This document shows positions 43,001 to 58,000 of a stretch of 64,000 nt of DNA, one piece after another. Each line of letters opens with the position of its first letter. Position 1 is the first letter of the stretch. The stretch lies in the NCBI GenBank assembly GCA_914767715.1, contig OU612065.1, positions 17,112,001-17,176,000 of the forward strand, read 5' to 3'. The notes beneath the pieces were generated by a model that saw only the letters and a program-made list of their open reading frames with translations, had not been told where the DNA came from and searched no databases. This stretch comes from Membranipora membranacea (Eukaryota; Bryozoa; Gymnolaemata; Cheilostomatida; Membraniporidae). Both the position numbers and the translations under genes were made by a program.

Positions 43001-46000
43001 CAGAAACTGTCTGATCGCCAGCATTTCAGGCGCACAACTTTGATAGCCAGTCTCTGAATACAATATAAGATGCATAGATGCAATTGAAAGCTGTAGCTGT
43101 AGAATTTAGTTAGTGATACAAAGTCTAAAACAGGTGTAGTCAGGTGTAGCCCCGGACTGAAGGATCTGCAAAGATAGATGTATATAGAAGAAGCAACAGC
43201 AGCAAACGAACCTGTTACCACCAGCCATGATAGTCTGTTCGGCCAGTGTCTCAGTCATAGATGATGTAGCCTGAGCGGTCGGATCTCCCATCAGTGATTG
43301 ATTGCTAACTATGACACTGGTCTGCTTACTACCGATCGGTATGAGGCCCAACAATGCAGGGTCATGACCTCCTTGTACATATGCCGGCTTAGCCTGAGTG
43401 AATCTCACTGGTTCCATAGCAGCCTGTGAGAGGGGAAGACGGGCAGTGGAAGGATCTGCAGTCGCTCGTGGTATGCTCAGATCAGCTAACAACAAAGAAA
43501 TAATAATAACTTGACTGTCTATTTACGATAAGGACGATAAGGACGATAAGTGTGAAAACCGAGAATTTTAGTTTATTATTCTTTCCCAGTGTTGATAGAG
43601 GTATGAAGGACAGTATATCGATTTGACTTAGAATAATTACAGGGCATAGAATTGATCCCTGAGGTTCTACTGACCTGGCTCATCTTGGGGTGGATCCTCA
43701 GCTGTATAAGTCCCCATAGAATCAAGGCTAGGACTACTCCGGCTATCATTCGATATTATATGTCTCCCGAGTCCCATATGAGTAGGCATGTTAGCAAATT
43801 TACTGTCTGATTCCTGTAAAGCATGACAGAATAGGTTAGGAGTAGAGGACACAGTTTTCAAAGAAATATTTGTGACCATCTCCCATGTGGCATATGGACT
43901 GGTGATAGAGATGTAACCAAATTTTGGAAAAAACGATAAAAACAGTCAAAATTTCCAAGAACTAAATCAACTTTACACATTTCAATTTTAGATGCTAAGT
44001 CAATGTACATACAACTTTGTAATAAACATTAAAATGCTGCTTACAACAAGATGAAGGCAGTAAATTTGTTAGTTAATGAACAATGACTGGGAACTACAAT
44101 AGTCACTCACTTGACTTTTATTGTGAGGTTGTTTGGATATACCAAACATTTCCTCCCTCCGAGCCAGTGGGTGAAGTAGCTGTGGCCTCTCTGCCAGTGG
44201 CAGGGCCTGTACCATGGGTGTGTGTATCGGGTCAGGTGACACACAACCAAGGAACGTAGTGGACTCTGAGCGATGGAAGAATATGTGACGATTTGAAGTA
44301 TTACTCAGATCTTCTGGTACAAAGCTGTCTGCAGACATCTACAAGAAAAAGGTTTATGAAGGTTTATGTCAACAAGTTAGTTTAACCACTTTAACCAATC
44401 AACTCAATTCCATTCCTACTCAGTCACATTTCATACAACTGCAAGATGATCTCAAGTGTTTGATTAGATGGGGACATGTACCTGACTGTTCTTTGAGGTA
44501 TTGAAGAGGAATTGAACTCATACAATGATAACTTGGCATTATAACAATGTAACTACAACTAATTACTAGAAATAAACTTTCCCATCATGGAAACCTCAAT
44601 AAAAACTTGTAATAAATAAACAATAAAACAACATGTACCTTAGAATCTTCATCTTCCGCATCGGGCCAGGACTGTATAGAGATTCTGTCATTATTGACCA
44701 TAATATCAGCATCGACTTCCTCGGTAGAAGCCTTCATGTAGTAAATCATGGCATCGAATATGTACGCCACATGTTTGAGAGCAGTGACATCCAGACTGGG
44801 CAGACACCCAGAATGCTCGTCATTATACGACCTCATCAGGGAGAGTATGTAGGACAGGAACCCATGGCGACCACTAGATGACTCTACAGAAAATAATAAG
44901 TGTTACTGTTGATTGCGAGTGGAAGCAGGTTTGATATTATGTTATACTTATACAAATAAATATTCTTCGATTTCTCAAATGGGCAAGCCACCACACTTTA
45001 TCACATACAGACAAAGCTAATAAATATTCAAAAATGAACAGACAAAGTTCCTTCAATGCCATTGATAAATTTTATGACATTTTCCGATGCCAATAAACAC
45101 GAACAGAGATGAGAGTTATACTAATATGTTTGTTCACATATGATGTTGATATGTATATTTACCCATAGTAGCAGCAGCACGCTGACGCCTCTGAGCCCAG
45201 CTCTGAGCTGCTCTCCCTGAAGCGTTAGATCTACTGCTGACTGTCACAGTGTCAGCTTGTCTACCATAGCTCGGGTTCATCGGGTGATGGGGGCTACTCG
45301 AATCTGTGGAGCTTACTAGTGAAGTCCCGAACCGAAGCTGTGCTTCAGTAGAGTCCATCACTCCAACTAGCCAATTCCAGGGCATTCTCAACTGGTCTTC
45401 CACATAGGCCTGAAAGGTATGAATCGATATTATACTAACAATTCATTGATTTTTGGTCACGACTTTATAAAAATTTTTCTTGAAACATTACCTGAAAATT
45501 ACTTCTGATTTAGACAATGCATCAAGCGGAAAATTTAAGAGGTGGCTAATGAATAAAACTGGAACCTTAATTCCGGACTAATAATCATTAGACAAACCTG
45601 TAGTTGTTGTACATCTCTCTCAGAGTAATCTAAAACTCTAGCTAAGTTAGGCGCTGAGGCCCGGTAGTCCTTGATAGTGTTAATTAAATCCGCTATCTGT
45701 CAATGGGAATCAACAATACTTGTTGTATATAATATACATAGATATATATAAAACAGCAGCAAGGACAAAGAAAGCAACACTTCTCTATTTAACGCCTGCC
45801 AATGAAAAGAACCACATCTCTACAATCGCTCTTACTCTCTTATCTTGTGAAGTTAAAGAATTACCTGTCTGAGGATAATACCAAACGCTCTACTCAGGTT
45901 GTTAGCAGTAGACATTGTGCTCTGATTGGCTGAGTCATCATTATTCTGCTGGGAGGCAGCAACAGCAGCTGCTGCCGCCGACTGGACAGCATTATTGAGA

Positions 46001-49000
46001 GCTCCGTTCAGTGCTGCCGCATTAGAACGTCTCAGATTTACAGGATCAATGTAGATGAGGCCACTAGAGTTAGGAGGGTTAGTCGAAGATCCTGACGAGG
46101 ATTGTCTGTTGGAAGATGGAGATGGCGCAGGAGGCTGCCTCAAGGCCCATCTCATAGACTGTGGTGCCTGCAATGACCTTTGTGACACTGATCCTGCATC
46201 TGTAAGAATGAAAGACATAAGAATAAGAAAAATTGTAACCTTTTTTCAAATTCAACAGTCCTACTGTACAGTCATTATGACAATACTATTCTGATCTATC
46301 ACTCACATCGACAAGTGGGTTTTCGTATGAAAGTGCAAAGCAAATCGATCTGTTCCAAATGAGCCAAAAGCCCCAATCAAACATATGCACAGTCTAATCA
46401 ATCTAATAAGTTTTACTCAATTCCATTAACCCACATACCAGTTGATCTTCGCTCGAGCTCTACATCTATCGTACCGTCGTAATCCTGATCTGAATCCTGA
46501 CCATCATCACTATCTCCCTCATCCTCTGAGCTGTTGGAGTCTTCTTCTGAGAAAAACGCCAACTGATGTACACCTATTTCAGCATAATATTGTCAACAGT
46601 ACCACCAAAATACCCACCCACCACGCAGCCAAATTCTCACTAGCCCCTGGTTTGTGCGAAAGCGCACATTATATCATTACATTGATTCCAGTAGACACCC
46701 TTGAATTAAATAGGATTGTATTCCTAATTGGTGCAACTATTATTGTTGACGTAATTCTACCCATCAACAAAATTTCACCTCATTTAACCAGCCCGCTTGG
46801 TTGGAATGAAAGTGTGCTGCCGAGGCAGTACCTCTTGATTTCACAACCAACAATCAGAAGCTTTTTGGTCGACTTGAGAGTGACATGCTGTTAGGATGAT
46901 CAATATCGAGTAGTGAACATTCAAATGACATATCAGCACTGGCAGTAGTTCTTACCCTCGTTGTTGCTGGCTTGATTGTTATTATTTCTGCTGTTACTTC
47001 CCTGGCCTCTGGCATTATCGTAACCCCCTACAGAGTGTACGCTCCCACCGTGAACACTTTCATTGTCTGTGTCAGACTCTGCTAGCAAATCCAGATCCAT
47101 ATCACTCTCCCCCTCAGGTGCATCTGCAGCAGCTGCAATATATTCCAAACAAAACTGATTTAAATGTTTTTTTTTTTAATTTCTGATCTTTCTGTTTCAC
47201 AGATGATCACAGCTACACTGCTTGCCCTTAAAACTTCCACATACATAGTTAACTTGTTCGGTTATCGGAGCAGGACATCCAGTGTTTAAGAATGGAAGAG
47301 GTAGTTCATTGGGTAGAGCCTATGACAAGACACATAAAACACAATAACTAGTGCGTTGTGTCGATGGTATGTCACTGGTATCCATATATTAAACAATATG
47401 ATAATTGAATCAATGAGTTTGTATCATGCCAGTAGTCTGAGCCCCCCAGACTTGCCCCTACCGACGGCCAGGTTTCAGACATAATTTTAGTAGATACTTC
47501 TATAGATATTTCTATTTGAAGCTGATCATGCTAGAGCTCAGATAAAGTTGTACTGATTAATCTCCACAATCAATACCTTCGCCCCAGTGGCGTTGCAATG
47601 TTACTATTTTGAATTTACTAACCATATTCAGGTTCAGCAAATCTGTCTCTCTCCATCTCCAGCCCGGCAGCATCAGAGAGTGGCATCTCTCCTTCCGCCA
47701 TGTTGTTAGGATTATCCGCCTGAAAAATCACCAATGTATTAATATGATGACATTGTGCAGTGCTCACTATGATAATGACTTTAAATATTGTGGAATATTT
47801 GCTAGCAAAGTGAAAAGGGAAATAGCCAAAGTACAGCGTGTTGATTGCAGCCAATTCTAACATTCTAGCTCTGCAGAAAAGAAGGCAGCATAATTCATTG
47901 CGTTCACTTAATTTTAAGCTGGATGGTTGCAGGCATGACTCTTCTAGTATGAAATTGAAAAGGGAGGACTCTTTAAAGTGCGAAGCTTGTTAGAAGCATA
48001 AATTGGCAGATTTGTAGTTAATTATCATACTCCGGAGACCACAATTCGCTTTTTCAGTCAAGCAACACAAAAATGTTAGATTTAAAGAAAAAAAATGATT
48101 TGTTGACAATGTGCAAACATGAGGCATTAGTTCAAAGCAAGCGAATCTTTGAACTTATTACAACATATGATGTTAGGGTGACACACCAATGGTCAGTCCA
48201 AACCCACACAGTACAAATCACAGTTACAACGCAGTCTGTTACTTCCACACGTCAGTTATATGGCTAGCCTATCACATTATCAAATAAGAATATTCTGTTT
48301 CTAAGGTAAATTTTCATTAATCAAACATACATTCATAGCATCACCAATTTCTGCTCCCTCCTCCTAAAAATCACCATGGAACAACAACTTCTAAGATCTG
48401 CTAAGCTGCAGTACAAGACATCATAATATGCCAACAAACTCTCTAGTGAGAAAATGTTGATATCCCAATATCTGTGCAATTCACATATGAGCAGAAAATC
48501 TTGTAAGCAAAATATTTGATCGTTAAAATAACAAGATAAATATTAAACTCAAAACAACAATATTAAGCAGCATAACAATGTTTGTACTAAGTGGACCAGC
48601 TGAGCATACATTATTTCACCATGTACAATAAAAGTGTACAGAAAAGTAACAACAAATCTAGATAAATAATAAGGCAATGAACTCACCGCTTCATACTGTT
48701 CTCGAGCCATATTGTCGAGCTCCTCCTCATCGTAGAGGGCGCTTCTGTCGGCAGCCTCACTCTGCATTGTGTTATCTAGATTGAGTCCACCAACCAAAAG
48801 TGCTGACGACTCACCATCAGGTGGTCGCTGAGGCAGCGGATCAGCTATAAATAAGTCCTCACTCTCCTGCATCACCTATGGGCCAATAAGTGGAGCAAAT
48901 CATGTATTATGTGATAAACAAATTCCACCTTTTGTCTTAGCTCAAATTTGTTTGTATGAGATCTAATTGAGTAACTGTTCCAAACTTATTCTAGGCATTT

Positions 49001-52000
49001 TATACTGGCATGGCTGGTATGTTTGAGCCTTACATCAAACATCACCTGATTTGGTGAAGCTGAGAGACTTAGGGATAAGTTATCAACCAAACAATGTGTT
49101 AAATTTGCCATAACTCACATCTAGGCTGTTTGTTGAGAGTGGAGAGAAGGCTGATGTAGGTTTGACAACTCCGAGTGTCACTGGTAGCACTATGGCATTG
49201 GCTGCTTTACACAGCTCCTGTACAGCTATGTGCACTACTGACTGGAAGACTCTCTTACACTTTGCCATAGTGGAGGTGTTACTTGAATAGGAACTACAGA
49301 AAAAAACAGCAATGTAATGAGCAATTGTTTCCTTATGTAACATAACACATGGTCTTTATTAGCCTTAAGACATTTCACGAACATCGCTCACTTCGTATTT
49401 CAAATTTGACCCTTATCACCCACTCAGAATGAATATAGTTCCATCAGTGAGTGAGCAATTTGTGAGCAAAACACAAGCAGGTCACTGAGTGAGCGATCCA
49501 GTTTTCCAGATATCCAGGTTTTACTTATTTTAGCAAATAATTCTTAGTAGTATGATTCAGATAACAGAATTCGGAAACTTACCAGAATCATGCCCTATGA
49601 AATTTTTTTTTAGATTATATAAGTTGCAGTACCTGGATCGAGGAGCTCTGCCAACTTCTGAGCTGGTCTCCACACTTCTAACTACATAGATCCTCACCAC
49701 CGACCTCATGAATCGTCTGGCTACCAGTAAAGCTTCACGCTTACGCTTGGGTACGGCTATATTCTGCATCTCACGTATCAGGGTGGTCAACAATGTGTCC
49801 AACATCTGCACAGAAAAAGTGTATACTTACAATGATCATCAACTCAATTTAAAAGGGATATTCACAGACATCGACACACGAATGTCTCCCGGTTTGGATT
49901 TTCCGTAAGCGCAAGTCATTTCAAGATCAATCCCTTGTCCTCTTAGAATTAGATGTTCCATTGATAAGTTAACGATTTAGGAACAAGTCTTAGCACAGGA
50001 CTTTTTCTCTCACCAAGGCGTGTTCAGAAATCATACTTGTCCAATTTCAAAAGGTTAACCCCTGGTATCCTATTAGGCAAGAAATTACAGTTACATTTGG
50101 AATCCTAGACATGTGTGAAGCAAACATACCTCCAAGCTACACTTAGAGAGTAACGAGTGAGTGAATTTATCGAGGAGATGTGTACCATTCTGGCTCTGTA
50201 GATACATCTGTTCCTCAAGTAACGCATCGCTGTAAGTACGAAATAGGTATAAATTTAAGTATAACAACTGTACTTGCAATTTATTATGCAGATTTACTAA
50301 GAAGTTTGATACTACTGACCGCAACAACAGCGGATAAGCTTTTATAAAAACTGTACGCAAAGTAACTGTGTAGTTTGTCCCACATGTTAGTCATGTCGTG
50401 CGTTACCAGCCGTGAAAGACACATGAAATCCAGTTTCATTCGATATTTGAGTACTTTTACGTACTAAATCTTAAAAAAACTTGTTTCCAGTGAAAGATAC
50501 AAAACAGCTAGACTAATAATCGCAAATTATATATTTTATAACTGATGGTCTACCTGGCGTTATCCTCTTGCTGACCAGTATAGCCAGTGAGAAGCATAGC
50601 CTTTACAGCTGTCCAGTCATTCAGTATCCTCTCCAGAGCTTTCCTGGCAAACCTGGGCGGCTCCAGGTCATGTTCAGGCATAGCAGGGTCGACATCTGGT
50701 GAATTACTGGACTTTCTAACTACTGTGGAGCGCGCTCGGCGAGTAAACTGTCTCTGTTCTACTATTTGTCTACCAACTGTCTGCACCAAGAACAACAGAA
50801 CGTTCTCCCCTCTAAAATATAAATAACATTAATCGCGTTACTCTGTAATACTAACTAACTATAAGTATGAGACTATGAGTAATATTTTATGTGTATAAAC
50901 CTGTTTTTTTCTTTTGATATAATTCTCAACATTTCCTACAGCAATCAGAAGAAAATGTCTAATCTAATTAATCAGATTTAATAAGACAATAAAAATAAAC
51001 ATTTAAAAGATTATGGCACATGATATTTCCATTATAAATAAAGATGAGAGGACAAAACAAATCATTTCAAGATGTGGTTTTGTTTTCTGCCAAACAAGTC
51101 AGAAACAATGAGATTACCTGCTGCTGGGCTGCTTGACGAGATCAGTCTCCAGTAACAGCTTATTGAGGAGTTCCTGTCTGGCGTTCTGATTACCGGCTAT
51201 CAGGGCTTTACATTTACATTTCTCCCAACAATCACAGTATGCTGTGGGCGATGTGACCTTGAGCTTACAGTTGTGACCTTTATGACACACTCTTGCACAT
51301 TCGGAGCAGCAACAAAGTGAACCAGTTAGACCACAAGTTTTACACTCATATATATCCTAAATGAAAGAAAAATAAAGATGACTCAATCTGAAACTTAACA
51401 TCACTTTTAAACCAGACGAGGATGGCAAACTTTGAGAGTCCACTCACTCATTTGTTTATGTGCCTGCCTTCAAGAACTAACAGCCTGAGGAGGAAGACAG
51501 ATATTGTTGGCTGCTTACTATATTATGTTATGCTGACACAGTAATTTGTTGATTTCTAACACAGCTCTTACTGCAAATTCAATGTCAATTCTCTATATTT
51601 ATGGCATCTGATGGTCAGTAACTCTTTTTTATTTGTAGCATTAAATTTATTCAACAACACATAATAATTATATACCTGATTGATATGTTGTGTGCCAGTC
51701 CAGGTAAAGCTACAAGTATCATTACAGCAGAGTAGCTGGAACGGGTTATCATCAGGATTAGAGCCTGCTGGATACAGCATACTCATAAACATCTCCTGAT
51801 CGACAGTGCCCTGCCCACTTACGGATGCTATCTGCTTGGCAACATTGATCAGTACTATAGCAGCACTGTAAGCACGAGTCGCTATGGCCTGCATGAATGG
51901 CGTCAGACCATCTGTGTTTCTGCAAAGAAATCAGAAAGTATTACTGTCCCAGAGGAGCACAAGCATATCTGATAAATAACTTGAACACAGAAGAGAATCA

Positions 52001-55000
52001 TCATGAGAATTGGTAATTTCAAGTAAAGATATTAGAATGAGACATTTTCCGATTCCATTAGGATTTATAATCCCAATAATTTTCTCTGAGTGTCTCTTCA
52101 ACAAAAGAAATATACTGTTGACTCAATCTTGTACAGGCTTGTAATGGCTTCTCATGATTTACAATAAAAATGAAATATTCGTTGGCGGTATTTATGCTGG
52201 CATTGTGCAAAACTAAATAACAGCGATTTGACATCTAACGTCATAATTTTCCACATACACATTCAGGTGAAATCATAATTGCTAGCATTGTTTGAGCTTA
52301 TGCAGAAATAAACTTTTGCTTTAGATTATCCATGACATATTTACATTAACTTTATAAGACTATTTAAATTATGTGCCGCAACAAAAGTCTGTTCAAAGTT
52401 TTAAAAACTCTGAAACGAAAATTTGGTCTTTGCGGATGTCAACAATGAGTGAGAGGTTTACAGGCTTGGGATATGAGAGTTTATTATCAAATTATTAATG
52501 GTAAAGTCAACTATTCTGCCCTGAATAAACACATAGGTGACACATACTTTGATGACAGAAGAGGTTTGAGATACGGTTCTAATACAGGAGATTCACACAG
52601 CATGTTGAGTATTGTAGTGGCGTTATTTCTCCTCTCCTTATCTGACAGATTGACAGGTGGCATACTCCACATACTTGCCACACTAGCAGGTGACTGTAAG
52701 GTGGTATTACCAGCAGCCACAGCACCCATCTCGTGTATCAGAGACCAGGCAAAGGAGAAATCCTTATCCTGATGGGCAACACGACGCATCATTGGGTTGA
52801 CATCCCGGAAACTGAAAATTGAATTTTACAAAAAACTACAAATTAACAAATAATCGATTGGGCAAATAAATTGACGATTATTTGCTCACTTTAAATCCTT
52901 TGATCAGTGTTGAGGTGATGGCTACAATACATTATTACTAATAAGGACAAGATCAATTGCAAAATACCTGTCTCGATACTGGATGGTAGGGAGAGGATAG
53001 TACATGGAGGAATTACATGGCTTTGTTAGCCACATTCAGCTGCTTAAGCATAACAGAGTATAATATTTTATTTGTAAATCATACCCAATTTCCTCTCCTC
53101 TATTGACAGCACTGTATGCATCGAGAGCAGCTCCGAGACTATTTGTGGTTATCTCCTCTGGTTCCTTGTTAGTGGTAGGAGTGCACATTGCAGCACACAA
53201 GTGTAGTATATTACGACCTGTATTGACAAACAAGAAAAGGGGTCAATACAAATTATTTCTCCAGAAAATCATTCACCACCAAGAAAGAGTAATACTGATA
53301 AATGCAGATTATGCTGAAGATGACAACAAACTATAGATAGAGTACATTGAATCGGGCATATTTCTCACTCAACAAATCTATCCGTAGTGAAAGAATTACC
53401 TCCATCCCCTACTTGGTCGACGATATCTTGTAGCATGTTGCTGCGGCGTATTCCATTAGGCTCCTGTGTTATATTTGTTAATATCGTTCTTATGGCTGAT
53501 ACATCACTTCGATATATCTGCCTTATCATTTCAGCACTCTGATAAAAGAAGAAGCAAATATGCAACCTATGAAAAAAATCTGATTACGAAAACTCATAAA
53601 TAATACCTCAAGACAACCAACGTATCTCAAACCAGCCAGTTCAGGCAACAAGCCATCCAATGATAACACAACTGGAACCATAACCATGTAACCATCAGCT
53701 GTGGTCATATTACAAGATCATCAAGCTATTTCATTTCAATATTGACATTTTATGTCCATTGTATTTATTTATGACTAATAAATTCAGGAAATTTACTTTA
53801 CGCAACAGCATCAAGGATTTTTCATTGGCGTCCTTAATATTAAACTTTTTTGTTACTATTGAGGTAAGAAAAGGCTTAACACTTATAATACAAGCGATTG
53901 CGACAGGATAAGCATGTTTTGTGCTTACCTGCAGTGCGACAGCCACTATTGTTATCTTATTACGGCACGCTGGACCTCCGATGGTAGCCAGTGATTCTGT
54001 ATAAGCTGCTACACTCTGAACAGGTACCAGCTCAAACCACCGAGGGTCTGTGAATGTCTGTGTGGAGTTACGCAGCAGCGGATACAGAGTACAGTTACCA
54101 TCCTGTAGCATTGTCACTCCTCCGTCACTACAACAGGAAAAACTTGTGTACAGGTCAGGTGGAAGACCAATAAAAATAGACCTGTGGAGTTGAGACCAAC
54201 AGAATTATATTATATCAACATGGTCTATGAAGTATACCCAATGTAAATGTTAATCACTTTTTGTTAGCATCTCTCCAGCTGTCTTTACAGAACATGAAAC
54301 AAATCACATAGAAACATACACATGAATTCAGCTTAGCACACCACTATACAATGTAGGAGTGTCTACCATTGACAGTATGAATTGGATATTAATGATTGGT
54401 GGCAGCAGCTTGAACAAAGTATCAGCGGTAGTTACCACTGCTTGTGTTCTCAATTTATCATTGATAAAAGTCTAACATACCATGAGTTTGCGGAGCTGTC
54501 GGAGTTGATCTGGTGTTTGAACAGTTGGATCTGCTTTTTGTTAACCATAGAGTTATTATGGGCTGGTATGGTATAAGGCTCACTAAACTGACCAGTAGTC
54601 ATATCGTAGATCACATAACATAACTTAGCTGATATATTCTGTACTATCAAGTGAAACTCTGCAACAGAAACATATAAAGGCATCTTTTTTTTCCACAAAC
54701 AAAAGAAATTGAGTATAGTATCTTTATATAAGATTCATTTGCCTCATCAAGAATTCAGCTATGGCACCGAGCACAAGGATGAGCAATTGACACATACTAG
54801 TATATTGATCATAACTAAGAGGAAAGAGAAGCCAAAAACTGAAGCTGTTGGTAGGTGCATTATGTAGATACTGACCATTTTCTAGCACAGTGACAGCTAA
54901 AATCTGTCCCTGATTGTAGGAAACCTTTCTGGGAGAATTCTGAAATATATCTGGAAGTTTACTTGCAGTAGCACCTCTCACGACCTGAAACAGCAGGAAA

Positions 55001-58000
55001 ATAATCAAAATACAGTAATCATCTATAGCCCAGGACACCTACATCATTAACCGTCAAGACGTGAAAGGCTAACTCTGAGCCAAACAGAAAACAGCGAAAC
55101 ACATTTCATGGGATATTATTACTATTAGGCGCTTAACATTGCACAATCTGTTGGCAGTAGCGTGACATTATTTTACAATGGAATGCCACTACCAACAACC
55201 CAGCCAAATTTAAAGTTAAAAATTTACAGCATAAATTCATAGACCATAAAGCAATTCTTCTCCAATAGACAGACCTGGAGATCCTCCTTCCTCAGCAGCC
55301 TGACATTGTGAAGTGGATCATCTACAGGGTCACTGGTATTAGAGAATTTGACAGCAGCGAATGAGCCGTCTATCTTAATAACTCTGCCTACGGGATTAGC
55401 AGCTTTACCATCCTCTACTATTATACAGTCTTTGATATTCCAATCCTCCTCATCACACAAACCCCTGTCTAACTCCTTTATAGGTGTTGGCTGTCTCTTA
55501 CGCTCTGAAATTAATAATAAGAATTTTCAAGACGAGATTTCGCTAAAATTGATTGTCACTTACCCCTGCTTACCTTACACTCTTATATTGATTGTCACTT
55601 ACCCCTGCTTACCCTACACTATTATATTGATTGTCACTTACCCCTGCTTACCCTACACTCTTATATTGATTGTCACTTACCCCTGCTTACCCTACACTCT
55701 TATAGCGGTTAGCCAATCCCATAAACATATAAATAGTATTCATATGTTTATGATCATACCCAACATATTAGGGTATAGCTATCCTAGTTGATTATTACTG
55801 GTCTACTCATTGACACACCAGTTAGGAGGGAACACAATTTTTTATAAAGGTCGCCTACTCTGAATTGAATGTTACGACTGTAGCTGAAATCTCAAAGTAC
55901 ACATTCTGTGATATCTTTATTATTGTGAATCATAGCAGTATGTACACTCACTAGCTGTAGCAGAACCAGGACTGACTAGTATAGGCCCACTCTGCTCACT
56001 ACATGTAGAGCTGGCGGGAGAAGGGGGAGGAGGCATATCATAGTTGATATCTGTAGCCTGTCTCTTGGCCGGATTATCTTTTGTTTCTTGTCTCCCGTCA
56101 CTATAAGAACCACACAAAAAATGAGGACAAGGTAAAAAGTTACACAAAGAGAAGTAGATGATGATAACCATTGATATCAAACTCTACATCTCACAATAAA
56201 AAATCACACCAAACCGACAATGTTATCGAACAAATAAATGAACAAAGACATTATTTGAAGAGCTACATTAGAAAATTCGCTGATACGTATCAGTTTCCAC
56301 AACGCTACATTTTAAAACTCAGACCTCCCATTTTAGCGATAATTTTCTGTGAAGTAGAAATGAATGGTTTGGTATTTAACTTACTTAGGGAGCTTCTTTC
56401 TCAGTTGAAATCGGCACACATCGTTCCATGACCATGCTGCTGCCATCAGCTGGCCCACTTTAGGCATGCTGCCGCTGATATTAAATGCCAGAGCGCCTGC
56501 ATGGTACAGTGGGTTAGACTTCATGCATACCTTAAAATGATAAGTCAAAGATGACCAGGTTACCGAGTTATACAGCAAAGAGAGGGAAATAAAAAACATA
56601 AGGCAGCTTGTTAAGCAAATTAACACATGGGCGTCTACTAATATGAAGATGTGTCTTTATTCTGACAATAATAGCTGTCATTTAGATATAATGCAGAAAC
56701 ATTGAGAGTTTATAAACTTCTCAATGCATTGATAAAAAACCCAAATGGTTCTCGAAAACATTATGTCATTTTATTATTTATTGTGTCATCATCATCAATG
56801 GCCTGCCTGTACAACACCTTGCACCAACAGCAACATATGTCCAAAATATGAATTAAACCTACCTGTTGCCCTGTTATAATATCACTAGTTGATGATCGAT
56901 CTTTATCTTTAGACTTTTTACTCTTCTGATGTGCTCTTTCAAGCAGTTTTTTCCTCAGAGGTGATGGTAAGACACCCCTAAAAGTTATAATAATAGAGTC
57001 ATAAAGTAACAGTTGGGCGTAGAAATACATAGACACAATAACTATGATAATGTCCCTGTTTAGTCAGATAAACTGTCTCAAGTCTATGTTGGGACAAATG
57101 TCACTTGAGCAGATCGTGTGATTAATTTTTGTTCATTGAAAAACAACACATGGGATCTTTGAGTGCAAGCTGTGACAATTCTATGAAAGAGTGTTCATAC
57201 TATCAATAGCTGAGAATAAACAGCTAGCACTTCTACATTATACAGCTAAGCACCCTACAAGGGCTGACCATAAACGGTAATGTGCATGTAAAAATCTGAC
57301 TCAAATTGTCAATAATACTGGCATGACAGCTTAAACAGCAAGCTATCTGATAAAACTTACCACCAAAACAGAGCACCATTCTCAAGCCATGCACATGTTT
57401 GTAATGTACTGGTATAGAGACATTTGATGGGAGAGTTTTCAAACTCTGGGAAGGATGTGGCTGGGAATTCTAGTTTTGGTCCAGCTGGTGTTAAAGTTTC
57501 ATCTGCCCATACAGCAATCTACAAAGGAGGAAAGCAGTCCTTACAGGCAACTCCGTATATATAATACTGGGTTTGTAACAAAAACAGCATTACTGAGGAG
57601 ATTGAGTGGATGAGATAAACATTATGACATCAACATGGCACATCTTTGGAACAGTATGCTTTTTACTGCATAGGTACATAGGCCTAGTTTGGCCTATCTT
57701 TTTATTGCTCTGGATCTAAAAAAATTATACTCCTCGCTAAGGTAAGCTGAGCTGTATAATTCAAAGAAAGAATATCCCCTCAACACCCTTTGTATGAAGA
57801 GGACAGAAGCCTTTTACTATCTACAGAAATTATATAATGGGATAGTACTGAATGTTTGATTACTGCCGGGTTCCGATATGTGTTATGAAGCTGTATATTT
57901 GAGAGGATAAACTACCTACAAACCTACGGTCTAAGTATTTAGCTATTTTCAGATACATACCTTATTGCTTTCCGTCCACACAGAAGCTCTGACTGGACTA

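Noticed and set aside
52970-53040. Additional UBR5 exon just upstream of the 52811 acceptor
   Set aside because: Stops in the usable frames, and the flanking exons already join in phase.
53608-53708. Open minus-strand frame ([19 protein letters not shown]) with a donor, as an extra UBR5 exon
   Set aside because: Exons 53929-54127 and 53400-53538 join in phase 0 and match human spacing without it; no in-frame acceptor of the right phase was found.
55348-55791. 147-aa plus-strand ORF with [11 protein letters not shown] repeats
   Set aside because: It runs antisense through a UBR5 exon and then the intronic minisatellite; artefact of a 39-base unit without stops.
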